From NCBI RefSeq assembly GCF_900111355.1, contig NZ_FOHA01000001.1:62001-126000 (forward strand): DNA of 64,000 nucleotides. Reading direction: 5' to 3'. A model generated the notes under the pieces. It worked only from the letters and a program-made list of their open reading frames with translations, was not told where the DNA came from and did not search any database. Made by a program: the position numbers and the translations under genes. Shown here piece by piece: positions 27,029-34,252 of the stretch; position 1 is the first letter of the stretch, and each line of letters opens with the position of its first letter. Origin of the DNA: Isobaculum melis (GTDB lineage: Bacteria > Bacillota > Bacilli > Lactobacillales > Carnobacteriaceae).

Positions 27029-27663
27029 AACATGAATGGAGAAAAGCAGAAAAAGAAACCTATTTACCAAAAGCTAAACCGACTTTAATTGAGGTACCAA
27101 CTTACAGCTATTACACATTAACAGGAGAAGGAAATCCAAATGATGAAGACTTTGGTGAGGCTGTTGCTGCGCTATATGCGATGTCTTATGGTATTAAAAT
27201 GATGCCTAAAAAAGGAATCACACCAGATGGTTATTTTGATTATACTGTGTATCCATTAGAAGGTTTATGGACACTTAAGGAAGAAGCTTTTAGTGATTTT
27301 AAAGAAGGAGATGGCTTTAATTTAGATGACTTAACTTATAAAATCATGATCCGTCAACCTGATTTTGTCACTGAAGCTTTAGCCTTAGAAAATATCAAAG
27401 CCGTTTCTGCTAAGAAGCCAAACATCAATAATGAGCGTGTCCAATTTGAAAGAATAACTGATGGAAGTAGTATTCAAATGTTGCATAAAGGTGCCTATAG
27501 TGAGGAAGAAGCAACCTTTGCAATCATGGATGCGTATTGCAAGGAGCAAGGGCTGCAACGAAATAGTCCTTATCATAGAGAAATTTATTTATCTGATCCA
27601 AGAAAAACAGTACCAGAAAAGCAGAAAACGGTTTTAAGATATCAAGTGAAAGCAATAGATTAA
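27025..27663 (+). CDS. GyrI-like small-molecule-binding protein
   Basis: The 212-aa product starts MKHEWRKAEKETYLP and matches the stand-alone GyrI-like group (two SHS2-type repeats; LIEVPTYSYYTLTGEGNPNDEDFGEAVAALYAMSYGIK near the start). It is encoded with a 4-base overlap after the MerR gene, so both are coupled. Relatives bind or hydrolyse small toxic compounds. The operon ends at a terminator directly after it. It may sequester the ligand that MerR senses. Confidence 0.8.
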   Translation: MKHEWRKAEKETYLPKAKPTLIEVPTYSYYTLTGEGNPNDEDFGEAVAALYAMSYGIKMMPKKGITPDGYFDYTVYPLEGLWTLKEEAFSDFKEGDGFNLDDLTYKIMIRQPDFVTEALALENIKAVSAKKPNINNERVQFERITDGSSIQMLHKGAYSEEEATFAIMDAYCKEQGLQRNSPYHREIYLSDPRKTVPEKQKTVLRYQVKAID

Positions 27664-27673
27664 AGCATATGAG

Positions 27674-27707
27674 AAGCTGTAAACTCCAATGGAGCGACAG
27701 CTTTTTT
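27674..27707 (+). terminator. Terminator of the MerR operon
   Basis: AAGCTGT / ACAGCTT with an inner CTCC / GGAG stem is followed by a T run. Confidence 0.8.
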
Positions 27708-27787
27708 ATTTTCCAATAAAATTAGATAGACATATTGTAGTCTAAACTGTTAGAATAAAGAAAACAATATTTTGGAGGTACATAGCA

Positions 27788-28354
27788 ATGCAGAATTTGA
27801 GTATGAAGGAATTAAAAGAAAATTTAGCAAGCAAAGGATTTCAGTTAACCCCCTATAGCGAAGAAGAGATTAACCAGGCAAAGGAATATTTTGGTCAACT
27901 TCCGGAAACATTGGTTGCTTATTATCAATTGATTGGAAAGGTTGATCTATCCAATAATCATGGTGCACATATTACAATAGTATCTCCTACAGAGCTTATC
28001 AAAATAAATGGTAAAGAAGGAGATTTTATCAAGATTGCAGATGAATATTGTGGGATGTTTGATGTCGCTATTAAAACAGAAAATCTCAACGAAGCAAATC
28101 CACAAGTTTATCTGAGTGGTGAAGTGGCCTACTATGTGATTGAAGATGATGAGGAAAAAGAAAATGAATTGAAAGAAGCGGGGCTACTATTTGCAGATGA
28201 AGACTTTATTTATCTGTCTGGACAAGTAAGAGAGTTATCTGAGGAAATGAAGACTCAGGAAGAGGATGAATCAGAAGATGTAAACTATTTAGAAGATTTA
28301 TTAACTGCAATCAATTACTTTTTCCGTTATGAAGAGGCATTTTTAAATGATTAG
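27788..28354 (+). CDS. SMI1/KNR4 (SUKH)-like putative immunity protein, copy 1
   Basis: The 188-aa acidic protein has the SUKH-like core GQLPETLVAYYQLIG, an ELIK segment, and an ASDEDF/YLSG-like C-terminal part. TTTTGGAGGTACATAGCA precedes the ATG. A 182-aa paralogue follows at 28450 and a broken third one at 30760. SUKH proteins often neutralise polymorphic toxins. No toxin gene is visible nearby, so this appears to be a collection of immunity genes without toxins. Confidence 0.68.
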   Translation: MQNLSMKELKENLASKGFQLTPYSEEEINQAKEYFGQLPETLVAYYQLIGKVDLSNNHGAHITIVSPTELIKINGKEGDFIKIADEYCGMFDVAIKTENLNEANPQVYLSGEVAYYVIEDDEEKENELKEAGLLFADEDFIYLSGQVRELSEEMKTQEEDESEDVNYLEDLLTAINYFFRYEEAFLND

Positions 28355-28449
28355 AACTAGTTATTTGTAAAAAAGAATCTAGATAAGAGGATATTTTATT
28401 TTATCAAAAAACTTGATATAAAGTTCAGAATAGTTGGAGGTACATAACA

Positions 28450-28998
28450 ATGCAGCATCTGAGCATGAGAGAATTAAAAGAAAATTTAGTGAGCAAAGGA
28501 TTTCAGCTGACACCCTATAGTGAAGAAGAAATTAATGAGGCCATTGCTTATTTTGGACAGCTTCCAGAGACGCTAGTTGCTTATTATCAATTGATTGGAA
28601 GGATCGATTTCACAGATGTTGATGATGGCTATATTGAAATTATTTCACCAGCAGAGCTCATTAGCAGGAGTAGTGAAGAAAATTTGTTTATCAATATAGC
28701 AGATGAATATTGCTACTCATTTGAACTAGCAATAAAGAAAGAAAATCTCAATGAAGAGAGTCCAGAAGTTTATCTGGGTGGTGAAGTCGCTTATGGTATG
28801 ACTGAGGGGAATGAACAAGCGTTAACAGATGCTGGTATATTATTTGCAAGTGAAGACTTTCGCTATATCTCTGGACATTTAAAAGGATTGTCAGATGTGC
28901 TGTGTATGTATGGTGTTAGTGAAGGGGAAGACATTAATTATTTGGAAGATTTATTGACCGCTATTAATTATTTTTTCCAATATCAAGAGGCAGTTTAA
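28450..28998 (+). CDS. SMI1/KNR4 (SUKH)-like putative immunity protein, copy 2
   Basis: The 182-aa protein is close to copy 1 over its whole length (ELKENL, GFQLTPYSEEEIN, QLPETLVAYYQLIGR, NYLEDLLTAINYFF). Even the upstream sequence is repeated (TTGGAGGTACATA before both starts), so this is a recent tandem duplication including the ribosome site. The middle part has changed most, as expected for specificity-determining surfaces. Immunity function is inferred. Confidence 0.68.
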   Translation: MQHLSMRELKENLVSKGFQLTPYSEEEINEAIAYFGQLPETLVAYYQLIGRIDFTDVDDGYIEIISPAELISRSSEENLFINIADEYCYSFELAIKKENLNEESPEVYLGGEVAYGMTEGNEQALTDAGILFASEDFRYISGHLKGLSDVLCMYGVSEGEDINYLEDLLTAINYFFQYQEAV

Positions 28999-29189
28999 AT
29001 CATTAAGAATGGCAATGAAAAATCAGATAAGCAGCTTAGGTTATGTTCGCTACTTATCTGATTTTTTTGTTGTACAATGACGACTAACAAAAATTAAAAT
29101 ACAGTCAAAACGGTATTTTTTTTTAAGTAAGATTTGGTATAATGAATGGATGAATACATAAAAAGTTAGAGAGAAATGGAGAGGAAATA

Positions 29190-29585
29190 ATGGGGTTTGA
29201 TGTGGAAGTCTATCAATTAAGGACAGATACCCAGTTAGCAAGGAAGCAAGAGCGAATAGCATGGTTCCATGCCTTCAATTCTGATCCTAATATTTCAGTT
29301 TTGGAAGAATTATTAAAAGTTTTTCCACCAGTGAAAATAGCTGATACAAAGTGGTGTGTTGAGGATTTTGATGGGATTTGTTCTTTAGAGAATGTCAAGA
29401 AAGCAAAGGCAATATTTAATAGAGACATGTGTCAAGCTGTAGAGACCAATATTCGCTATGAAAATGGCATAAAGGTCAGCTCAGAAATGAGTGATTTAAA
29501 TTATCCATTTGAAAAAATAAGTCGCTTTTTAGATGAGATTATTAAGCATGCTAAAACGGAATATTTAGGCTTATATTGGGGTTAG
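29190..29585 (+). CDS. Unknown small cytosolic protein
   Basis: The 131-aa product starts MGFDVEVYQLRTDTQLARKQ, with GGAGAGGAAATA before the ATG. It has no signal peptide, membrane segment or known motif; Trp and Phe content suggests a folded domain. It lies between SUKH-like genes and another unknown gene, so it may belong to the same immunity cluster. I do not recognise it. Confidence 0.55.
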   Translation: MGFDVEVYQLRTDTQLARKQERIAWFHAFNSDPNISVLEELLKVFPPVKIADTKWCVEDFDGICSLENVKKAKAIFNRDMCQAVETNIRYENGIKVSSEMSDLNYPFEKISRFLDEIIKHAKTEYLGLYWG

Positions 29586-29652
29586 CTATTTTTAAACAGA
29601 TACAATAAATAAAAACAAGCAAGTTTCTCAAAAAAGAACGGAGGCAATTAGT

Positions 29653-30156
29653 ATGAAAAAGCACAAAGAAAAATTTGTGTCAGTAGTAAGTAGGGCTAAT
29701 TCCCACAGTGGTGTATCCCAATGTCGTGAAGAACTAGAGCAATTAAACAAGTTGGGAGATAAATTTCCTGAGCTTCCATTTGGTTTTTTGATATGCTTGG
29801 ACACTGTTTCCAATCAATATGGGAATAAAAATCAGTCAAGAATTGATAGGAGAATGGAAACGGATAAATCAGGTTATTCCTATAGAAATCATACAGCTTT
29901 ATTAATAACAATCGTTTTACATGACGAAGATTTTCCTGAGCCAACATTGCTGGAGCATTACTCGTACCATTCAAAAGTACCAATTCCTAAAGCCAACATT
30001 GCATTTGCAAGAAAGTCACTTGGACAAGAATTAATGACATTTTTTCCAATGGCATTCAAAAAACAAGTGAAAAATTATCCTGCTATTAAAGAAATAGCAG
30101 ATGATTTCATTAAAGCATTTGAGGATGGACTCAGAGAAATAAAGTGGATTGATTAA
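29653..30156 (+). CDS. Unknown basic protein in the immunity cluster
   Basis: The 167-aa product starts MKKHKEKFVSVVSRANSHSG after ACGGAGGCAATTAGT. It is soluble, with segments FGFLICLDTVS and TALLITIVLHDEDF that look like core strands. No family is recognised. Spacing and direction match the neighbouring genes, so it is probably part of one transcript from about 27.7 to 31.2 kb. Role unknown. Confidence 0.55.
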   Translation: MKKHKEKFVSVVSRANSHSGVSQCREELEQLNKLGDKFPELPFGFLICLDTVSNQYGNKNQSRIDRRMETDKSGYSYRNHTALLITIVLHDEDFPEPTLLEHYSYHSKVPIPKANIAFARKSLGQELMTFFPMAFKKQVKNYPAIKEIADDFIKAFEDGLREIKWID

Positions 30157-30255
30157 ATTTAGTTTTTCTTAAAAGAAATAATCAATCTTTTAGTATCTGT
30201 TTAGCAATGAAAAAATAGACCTGTTAAGAAACAAGAAAAGTTAGGAGCGATTCAA

Positions 30256-30747
30256 TTGATTAAATGGATTCCCATTATCATCATGATGATACTTGCACTT
30301 ATATTTGGCGGAATAGGAATTTTCTTTTTTAGAAAAAACAGAAGAAGCCAGCTTTGTACACAGCATATTTTAGGAACGGTTGTTAAATATTCAACAAGCG
30401 ATACACGTGCACCAATTGTAGAATACATAGTGGAGGGGAAAAAATATCGTAAAGCACTAAAGTATACAGTAGTGATTACGACCTCTAATCCTTTTAATTC
30501 AGTTAAAACAACATCGGAAGATTTGTTGGCACCAAAACTACGTATTCGAAATAACTCAGCGATATCTTTTAATACTTTGATGCAAGATACATTTCCGTTA
30601 GGTAGCCAAATGAATGTTTATTATCGTCCTGATAAACCCAAAGAAGCTTTTGTGGAAAGATATGTTAAAGATTATTTAGGTACAATATTCTTAATTGGAG
30701 CTGGAATTATTATTTTTACAGCAATCCTTTTAAGTGTGATTCTTTAA
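30256..30747 (+). CDS. DUF3592-like membrane protein
   Basis: The 163-aa protein starts at TTG 30256 (IKWIPIIIMM), with TTAGGAGCGATTCAA before it. It has one membrane helix at each end (about 3-25 and 140-162) and an extracytoplasmic or cytosolic beta-rich centre with LGTVVKYSTSD and NVYYRPDKPKEA, typical of DUF3592. Members often accompany toxin-immunity genes. The function is unknown. Confidence 0.72.
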   Translation: MIKWIPIIIMMILALIFGGIGIFFFRKNRRSQLCTQHILGTVVKYSTSDTRAPIVEYIVEGKKYRKALKYTVVITTSNPFNSVKTTSEDLLAPKLRIRNNSAISFNTLMQDTFPLGSQMNVYYRPDKPKEAFVERYVKDYLGTIFLIGAGIIIFTAILLSVIL

Positions 30748-30759
30748 GGAGTGAAATCA

Positions 30760-31253
30760 ATGGAATTTGGAGAGCGTTTAACGATTACAGAATTCAAACA
30801 ATTTTTAATTGAAAAAGAGATTGAATTTAACCCCTATTCACAAGCAGAAGTGAACCAAAAAAAGCAGAAATAGGCGGGCTGCCTAAATTATTAGAGGATT
30901 ACTACTTACATATTGGCTGGATTGAGGAAATTGAAGCATTGGGAAGTGGAAATTTTATCATAAAATTAGAGGAGCTTCCAGTGATTAAAGCTACTGATTT
31001 GAAAAAAGTAGAGGAAGGTATTGGCCTAAATGAAGTAGATGATTATTTATTCTTTGCAATGGAAGCGATAGGAATAGATAGCTTCGCAATTAAAGTGAAA
31101 GATTTTGAACAGGAAAATCCAACTTTGTATGGTGAAGGGGAATCATTCTATGAAGAGGCACATGCACATAACTTAGTGTATTGGACTCATGATACTTGGG
31201 CGGAAACGCTACAAGATTTATTTGGAATGATTGCTTATGGTTTAGACTGGTAA
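30760..31253 (+). pseudogene. SUKH-like immunity gene, frameshifted copy 3
   Basis: The frame from ATG 30760 after AAGGAGTG (MEFGERLTITEFKQFL...) matches the start of copies 1 and 2 (FNPYSQAEVNQ) but breaks at an A7 run (30857-30863). In the shifted frame it continues GGLPKLLEDYYLHIGW to TAA 31251-31253. One base would restore a protein of about 164 aa. The run makes either a true slip mutation, phase variation or a sequencing error possible. Confidence 0.7.
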
Positions 31254-31315
31254 AGGGAAAGAAAAGTCAAAAATTGCCAAAGCTAAGAAGAAAGTAAGAA
31301 TGAGTAGAAATAGAT

Positions 31316-31361
31316 AAAAAGCTGACTCACTTTGTTAATAGCGAAGTGGGTCAGTTTTTTT
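31316..31361. terminator. Bidirectional terminator
   Basis: CTGACTCACTT (31322-31332) pairs with AAGTGGGTCAG (31344-31354) with A and T runs outside. It serves the immunity cluster and the convergent Xre gene. Confidence 0.85.
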
Positions 31362-31378
31362 ACGATGAAAATTTGTGA

Positions 31379-31627
31379 TTACTCCTTACTTTTTTTATAC
31401 AGCGCAGATAATTCACAATTTAATATTTGTGCCAGAATAGGCAATTGATTTGCTTTAAAGCTATAGTCTCCATTTTCATACTTATAATAAGAACATGGAT
31501 TTTTATAGCCTAAATAATAAGCAATTTCTTTATGGGTATAATTAAGCGCTAATCTTTTTTCTCTAATTAAATCTAAATCTAATTCATATTTTTGAATATC
31601 TAACCAGTTCATATTTTTTGATGTCAT
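31379..31627 (-). CDS. Small Xre-like HTH protein
   Basis: The 82-aa protein starts MTSKNMNWLDIQ, with AAGGAGTGAGCAGG before the ATG. The HTH (LIREKRLALNYTHKEIAYYLGYKNPCSYYKYENGDY, split by a short insertion) is followed by FKANQLPILAQILNCELSALY. It is probably a DNA-binding regulator. It sits 50 bases after spoVG on the same strand and may be co-transcribed with it. Confidence 0.8.
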   Translation of the reverse strand: MTSKNMNWLDIQKYELDLDLIREKRLALNYTHKEIAYYLGYKNPCSYYKYENGDYSFKANQLPILAQILNCELSALYKKSKE

Positions 31628-31677
31628 CCTGCTCACTCCTTGTTGTCGTTGGTTTTGTGAATATTGTCAGTTTACAA

Positions 31678-31929
31678 TTATTTCTTTTGATATTCATTTA
31701 AAACAGCTTGTTCAATTCTTTGTCGCATGTCAGAATTTAATGGATGGGCAATATCACCAAATGAGCCATCTGGGTATTTTCTACTTGGCATCACAACAAG
31801 CATTCGATCTTCATTTTCAATAACTCTAATATCATGAATGATAAATGAATCATCAAAGATAACTGCTGCAAGAGCCTTCATTTTATTTCCTGTATCCATT
31901 CTTCTTAATTGTATCTCTGTTATTTCCAT
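31678..31929 (-). CDS. spoVG: SpoVG family RNA/DNA-binding regulator
   Basis: The 83-aa protein matches SpoVG over its whole length: MEITEIQLRRMDTGNKMKA, then DSFIIHDIRVIENEDRMLVVMPS, then GDIAHPLNSDMRQRIEQAVL. SpoVG binds nucleic acid and affects virulence, cell wall and stress genes in many Firmicutes, including non-spore formers. TTAGGAGGATTAGCAT precedes the ATG. It may be an extra copy, since the usual spoVG locus (near purR/glmU) is not seen here. Confidence 0.92.
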   Translation of the reverse strand: MEITEIQLRRMDTGNKMKALAAVIFDDSFIIHDIRVIENEDRMLVVMPSRKYPDGSFGDIAHPLNSDMRQRIEQAVLNEYQKK

Positions 31930-31967
31930 ATGCTAATCCTCCTAATTAAGATTAAAAAAACAAACAA

Positions 31968-32003
31968 AAAAAGAGATGACCAATTATTATTAGTCATCTC
32001 TCC
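31968..32003 (-). terminator. Terminator between the peptide gene and spoVG
   Basis: On the minus strand AGAGATGAC pairs with GTCATCTCT around a 12-base loop and is followed by a T7 run. It would end the transcript of the small peptide gene. Confidence 0.75.
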
Positions 32004-32038
32004 AAAACTACACTTATACCAATAGGTACACCAAATAA

Positions 32039-32056
32039 TAGACAAGTAATTGTCTA
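32039..32056. promoter_or_regulatory. Inverted repeat, operator-like
   Basis: TAGACAA-GTAA-TTGTCTA is a perfect 7-bp dyad. It could be a regulator site or the start of a structured transcript; no bound protein can be named. Confidence 0.4.
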
Positions 32057-32070
32057 AATTTAAAGTATAG

Positions 32071-32160
32071 CTTTGGAGCATGCCTAACAAAAATTTCTGA
32101 CTTTTTGATAGGGTTGACTCTCAGCAAGGTTATCAAGCTTGTTGAAAGGGCTCCTTTTTT
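32071..32160 (+). ncRNA. Possible structured RNA with own terminator
   Basis: GGAGC (32075-32079) can pair with GCTCC (32150-32154), which is followed by T6. Inside, TGATA / TATCA and GTTGA / TCAGC can form a nested hairpin. On the plus strand this looks like a short RNA that is antisense to the 3' part of the peptide transcript. No clear promoter is seen, so confidence is low. Confidence 0.3.
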
Positions 32161-32184
32161 CTTTGTTTTTTGTTCTAGGTAAAA

Positions 32185-32250
32185 TCAGCCTCTTGATACC
32201 CAACCGGCACCAAATGGTGAAATGACCCAATTAAAAATATTGTAAAACAT
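32185..32250 (-). CDS. 21-aa hydrophobic peptide, candidate Rgg signal
   Basis: On the minus strand a perfect ribosome site (AGGAGGTGA, 5 bases before) precedes a 21-codon gene whose product begins MFYNIFNW and ends GAGWVSRG. It has two Trp, three Phe and no acidic residue. TATAAT at 32272-32277 is its -10, 21 bases before the ATG; the -35 is weak, and a small dyad (32282-32295) lies there, so it looks regulated. It is divergent from an Rgg-like regulator, the classical place for short hydrophobic pheromone genes. A leaderless bacteriocin or type I toxin peptide is the alternative. Confidence 0.6.
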   Translation of the reverse strand: MFYNIFNWVISPFGAGWVSRG

Positions 32251-32271
32251 TGCTATCACCTCCTATTGTAG

Positions 32272-32295
32272 ATTATAATACAGATAAAAGTATCT
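32272..32295. promoter_or_regulatory. Divergent promoter region with dyad between peptide gene and Rgg-like gene
   Basis: The minus-strand -10 TATAAT is at 32272-32277. AGATA (32282-32286) and TATCT (32291-32295) form a dyad in its spacer. The poor -35 suggests the promoter needs an activator, fitting an Rgg protein. Confidence 0.5.
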
Positions 32296-32351
32296 AGAGC
32301 ACTATTAGGATTATACGAAACAATCATCAAAGAATTTGCAGGAGGACACTT

Positions 32352-33215
32352 ATGAAAAAAATTGGTCAAACATTAAGATTGTTGAGACAATCCAAAGGAT
32401 TGTCTCAACGTGAAGTTGCAGAAGGAGTTATGGATTTTTCTTATTATAATCGAGTAGAAAATGATAAAGTGAATATTAGTTTTTCAAAATTATTATTGTT
32501 ACTTGAAAACTTTGATATTAGTATAGAAGAGTTTATGTTTTTAAATGAAAATAATAATAAAAAAGATTTGCGAACATTGATTGCAGATGCATATTATTTA
32601 GGTAATATACAAACTTTATTAAAGTTAGAGAAACTTTGTATAAAACAATTTGAAGAAAGTGATAAAATATTGTTTAGACATTCATTTATTTTATGTAGGC
32701 TTCTATTCGCTCGCAGAAATAATGAAAAATTAGAACAGAGATATATTGATGAAATAGTTGATTATCTGAATTCTCTATCTTACTATACTAGAAATGATGT
32801 TAGAATGCTTTCAGATTTTTATGATATTTTACCAACTGAAATGGTTTTTTTTCTTTTTGAACAGATGTGTATCGGTAAAAAAAAGCATTCAATAGCCGAC
32901 TTATCTGGATTTGATATGCTAGTATTTCATTTTAATGTGATAGATTTAGCTATTAAACATGAGAAATATAGTTTAGCGAAAAAAATACTAGAAGAAACTA
33001 AAAAAGAATTCTTTAATCCATTAAATTTATTAGCAGTAACTATTTGTAACTACTACGATGGCTTATTTTTAATTTTGTTTGGGAATGATGCTGAACAAGG
33101 AACTAAGTTGGCGGAGGAAACGATAGTAGTATTAGAAAGTTGCAAACTTAAATATCAAGCTCAAAGGCACAAAGAATTTTTAGAAGAAATCAAAGCAAAA
33201 GTACAACCTATCTAA
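32352..33215 (+). CDS. Rgg/MutR-like transcriptional regulator
   Basis: The 287-aa protein has an N-terminal HTH (LRLLRQSKGLSQREVAEGVMDFSYYNRVENDK) with the FSKLLLLLENFDISIEEFMFL continuation that is typical of Rgg/GadR/MutR proteins, then about 220 residues of helical repeats (TPR-like) that in this family bind a short peptide. Length is as expected (280-300 aa). AGGAGGACACTT precedes the ATG. The divergent 21-codon peptide gene only 100 bases away is a natural candidate ligand. The regulon is probably this locus, perhaps also the genes downstream. Confidence 0.87.
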   Translation: MKKIGQTLRLLRQSKGLSQREVAEGVMDFSYYNRVENDKVNISFSKLLLLLENFDISIEEFMFLNENNNKKDLRTLIADAYYLGNIQTLLKLEKLCIKQFEESDKILFRHSFILCRLLFARRNNEKLEQRYIDEIVDYLNSLSYYTRNDVRMLSDFYDILPTEMVFFLFEQMCIGKKKHSIADLSGFDMLVFHFNVIDLAIKHEKYSLAKKILEETKKEFFNPLNLLAVTICNYYDGLFLILFGNDAEQGTKLAEETIVVLESCKLKYQAQRHKEFLEEIKAKVQPI

Positions 33216-33250
33216 TCTTTTTTCTTCTTTTTCAGAACACGAAAATAGTG

Positions 33251-33256
33251 TATAAT
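33251..33256 (+). promoter_or_regulatory. -10 box of candidate RNA promoter
   Basis: TATAAT with a TTTTCA-like -35 at about 33230 (16-17 bp) lies just after the regulator gene. A transcript would begin near 33263, right where the structured region starts. Confidence 0.55.
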
Positions 33257-33262
33257 CATATA

Positions 33263-33370
33263 GGTGTTGCGATTTTAATCGTAGCAAGAAGAGCAAGTCT
33301 CATTCCTTGTTCTGACAAGGGATGACGATTCGCCCAATATATGACCATCAATCTATATTGGGTGCTCTTT
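33263..33370 (+). ncRNA. Candidate structured non-coding RNA with three-way junction
   Basis: After a sigma-A promoter the sequence folds well: hairpin 1 GTTGCGAT / ATCGTAGC with two wobbles; closing stem AAGAGCA (33289-33295) / TGCTCTT (33363-33369); inside it hairpin A CATTCCTTGT / ACAAGGGATG (33301-33324) and hairpin B CCCAATATA / TATATTGGG (33333-33362). This is a clean three-way junction. No protein frame fits. I do not recognise a known riboswitch class. It could be a small regulatory RNA or a sensor; no gene follows on the same strand. Confidence 0.55.
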
Positions 33371-33441
33371 ATGAATGATAAAATAGTAATTAAATCTTCG
33401 AAATGATGAGGGGCACTTGATACGTGTTTCTTTTTTTCAAA

Positions 33442-33490
33442 AAAATAAGTCTAACTTTGATGCAATAATCAAAGTTAGACTTATTTTAAT
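33442..33490. terminator. Perfect 20-bp hairpin terminator
   Basis: AAAATAAGTCTAACTTTGAT pairs without mismatch with the sequence at 33468-33487 around GCAATA. T/A runs flank both sides. It ends the PTS operon on the minus strand and may stop the candidate RNA on the plus strand. Confidence 0.88.
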
Positions 33491-33505
33491 CGGTTCAATT
33501 AACGT

Positions 33506-34252
33506 TTATAAATCATCATAAGTCAGTTGTTGTGTCTTGCTTTGACGCAACAATTCTTTTGCTTCTGGACTAATCGCCATTGCCACTTCTTTGGTTCTAG
33601 GAATGGTTAAGCTAGAGGTTTTTAAAATAAAATCATCTAGGTAGCCTGGATGTAAAATCATCATATCCACTCCATCCTGATGAGGATGCTTCACTAGTTT
33701 TTTTAAGCTCTCAAGAGGATCATATGCTGGAAACATGCTATCCATTAATACATAGACTTTGGTTTTATTGACCTGCATAGACCCACCCTCAAAGGAAAAG
33801 CCTGAAAATTTCAGTTGATATTTTTCGGCAATCATTTGGAGTCCTTTCACGACATTAGGGCTTTCAACGGCATGGCCTTCAAAATATTGTGGCTGTTGTC
33901 CAGTTAGTTCTACAAATTTATGGTATTGGGCTTCAATTTCAAGCAATACTTCCTCTAACACAACAAAGTCTTCTTTCGCTTGACGATATTCTTTTGAAGG
34001 TTTAAAGGAACCATCCGCTGTTGTAATACTAGGAATCAATTTAGGATCTGTTAAGGGCTTACCTACACAAATATTAGTATGACACCCATAACAGACGGTT
34101 TCATTTTTTAATAAAGCCAGTCCATGCTCGCTAGCAGGCATATTGACCATGACGCCTACATTGTTGACAATCCCGTCGATTACTGATTTGGCAATGCCAT
34201 AATTCACTGCTTCGGAATAGCCTAAATCATCTGCTCTGATTAAAATACTCAT
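33506..34252 (-). CDS. YdjC/ChbG family carbohydrate deacetylase
   Basis: The 248-aa protein starts MSILIRADDLGYSEAVNYGI, the ADDxG metal motif of YdjC/ChbG proteins, and has HTNICVGKPL (His ligand) and a later MILHPGYLD. These enzymes remove acetyl groups from N-acetylated disaccharides such as diacetylchitobiose. It follows the PTS transporter gene with no gap (TAA then ATG). It probably deacetylates the sugar phosphate that the transporter brings in. Exact substrate unknown. Confidence 0.88.
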   Translation of the reverse strand: MSILIRADDLGYSEAVNYGIAKSVIDGIVNNVGVMVNMPASEHGLALLKNETVCYGCHTNICVGKPLTDPKLIPSITTADGSFKPSKEYRQAKEDFVVLEEVLLEIEAQYHKFVELTGQQPQYFEGHAVESPNVVKGLQMIAEKYQLKFSGFSFEGGSMQVNKTKVYVLMDSMFPAYDPLESLKKLVKHPHQDGVDMMILHPGYLDDFILKTSSLTIPRTKEVAMAISPEAKELLRQSKTQQLTYDDL

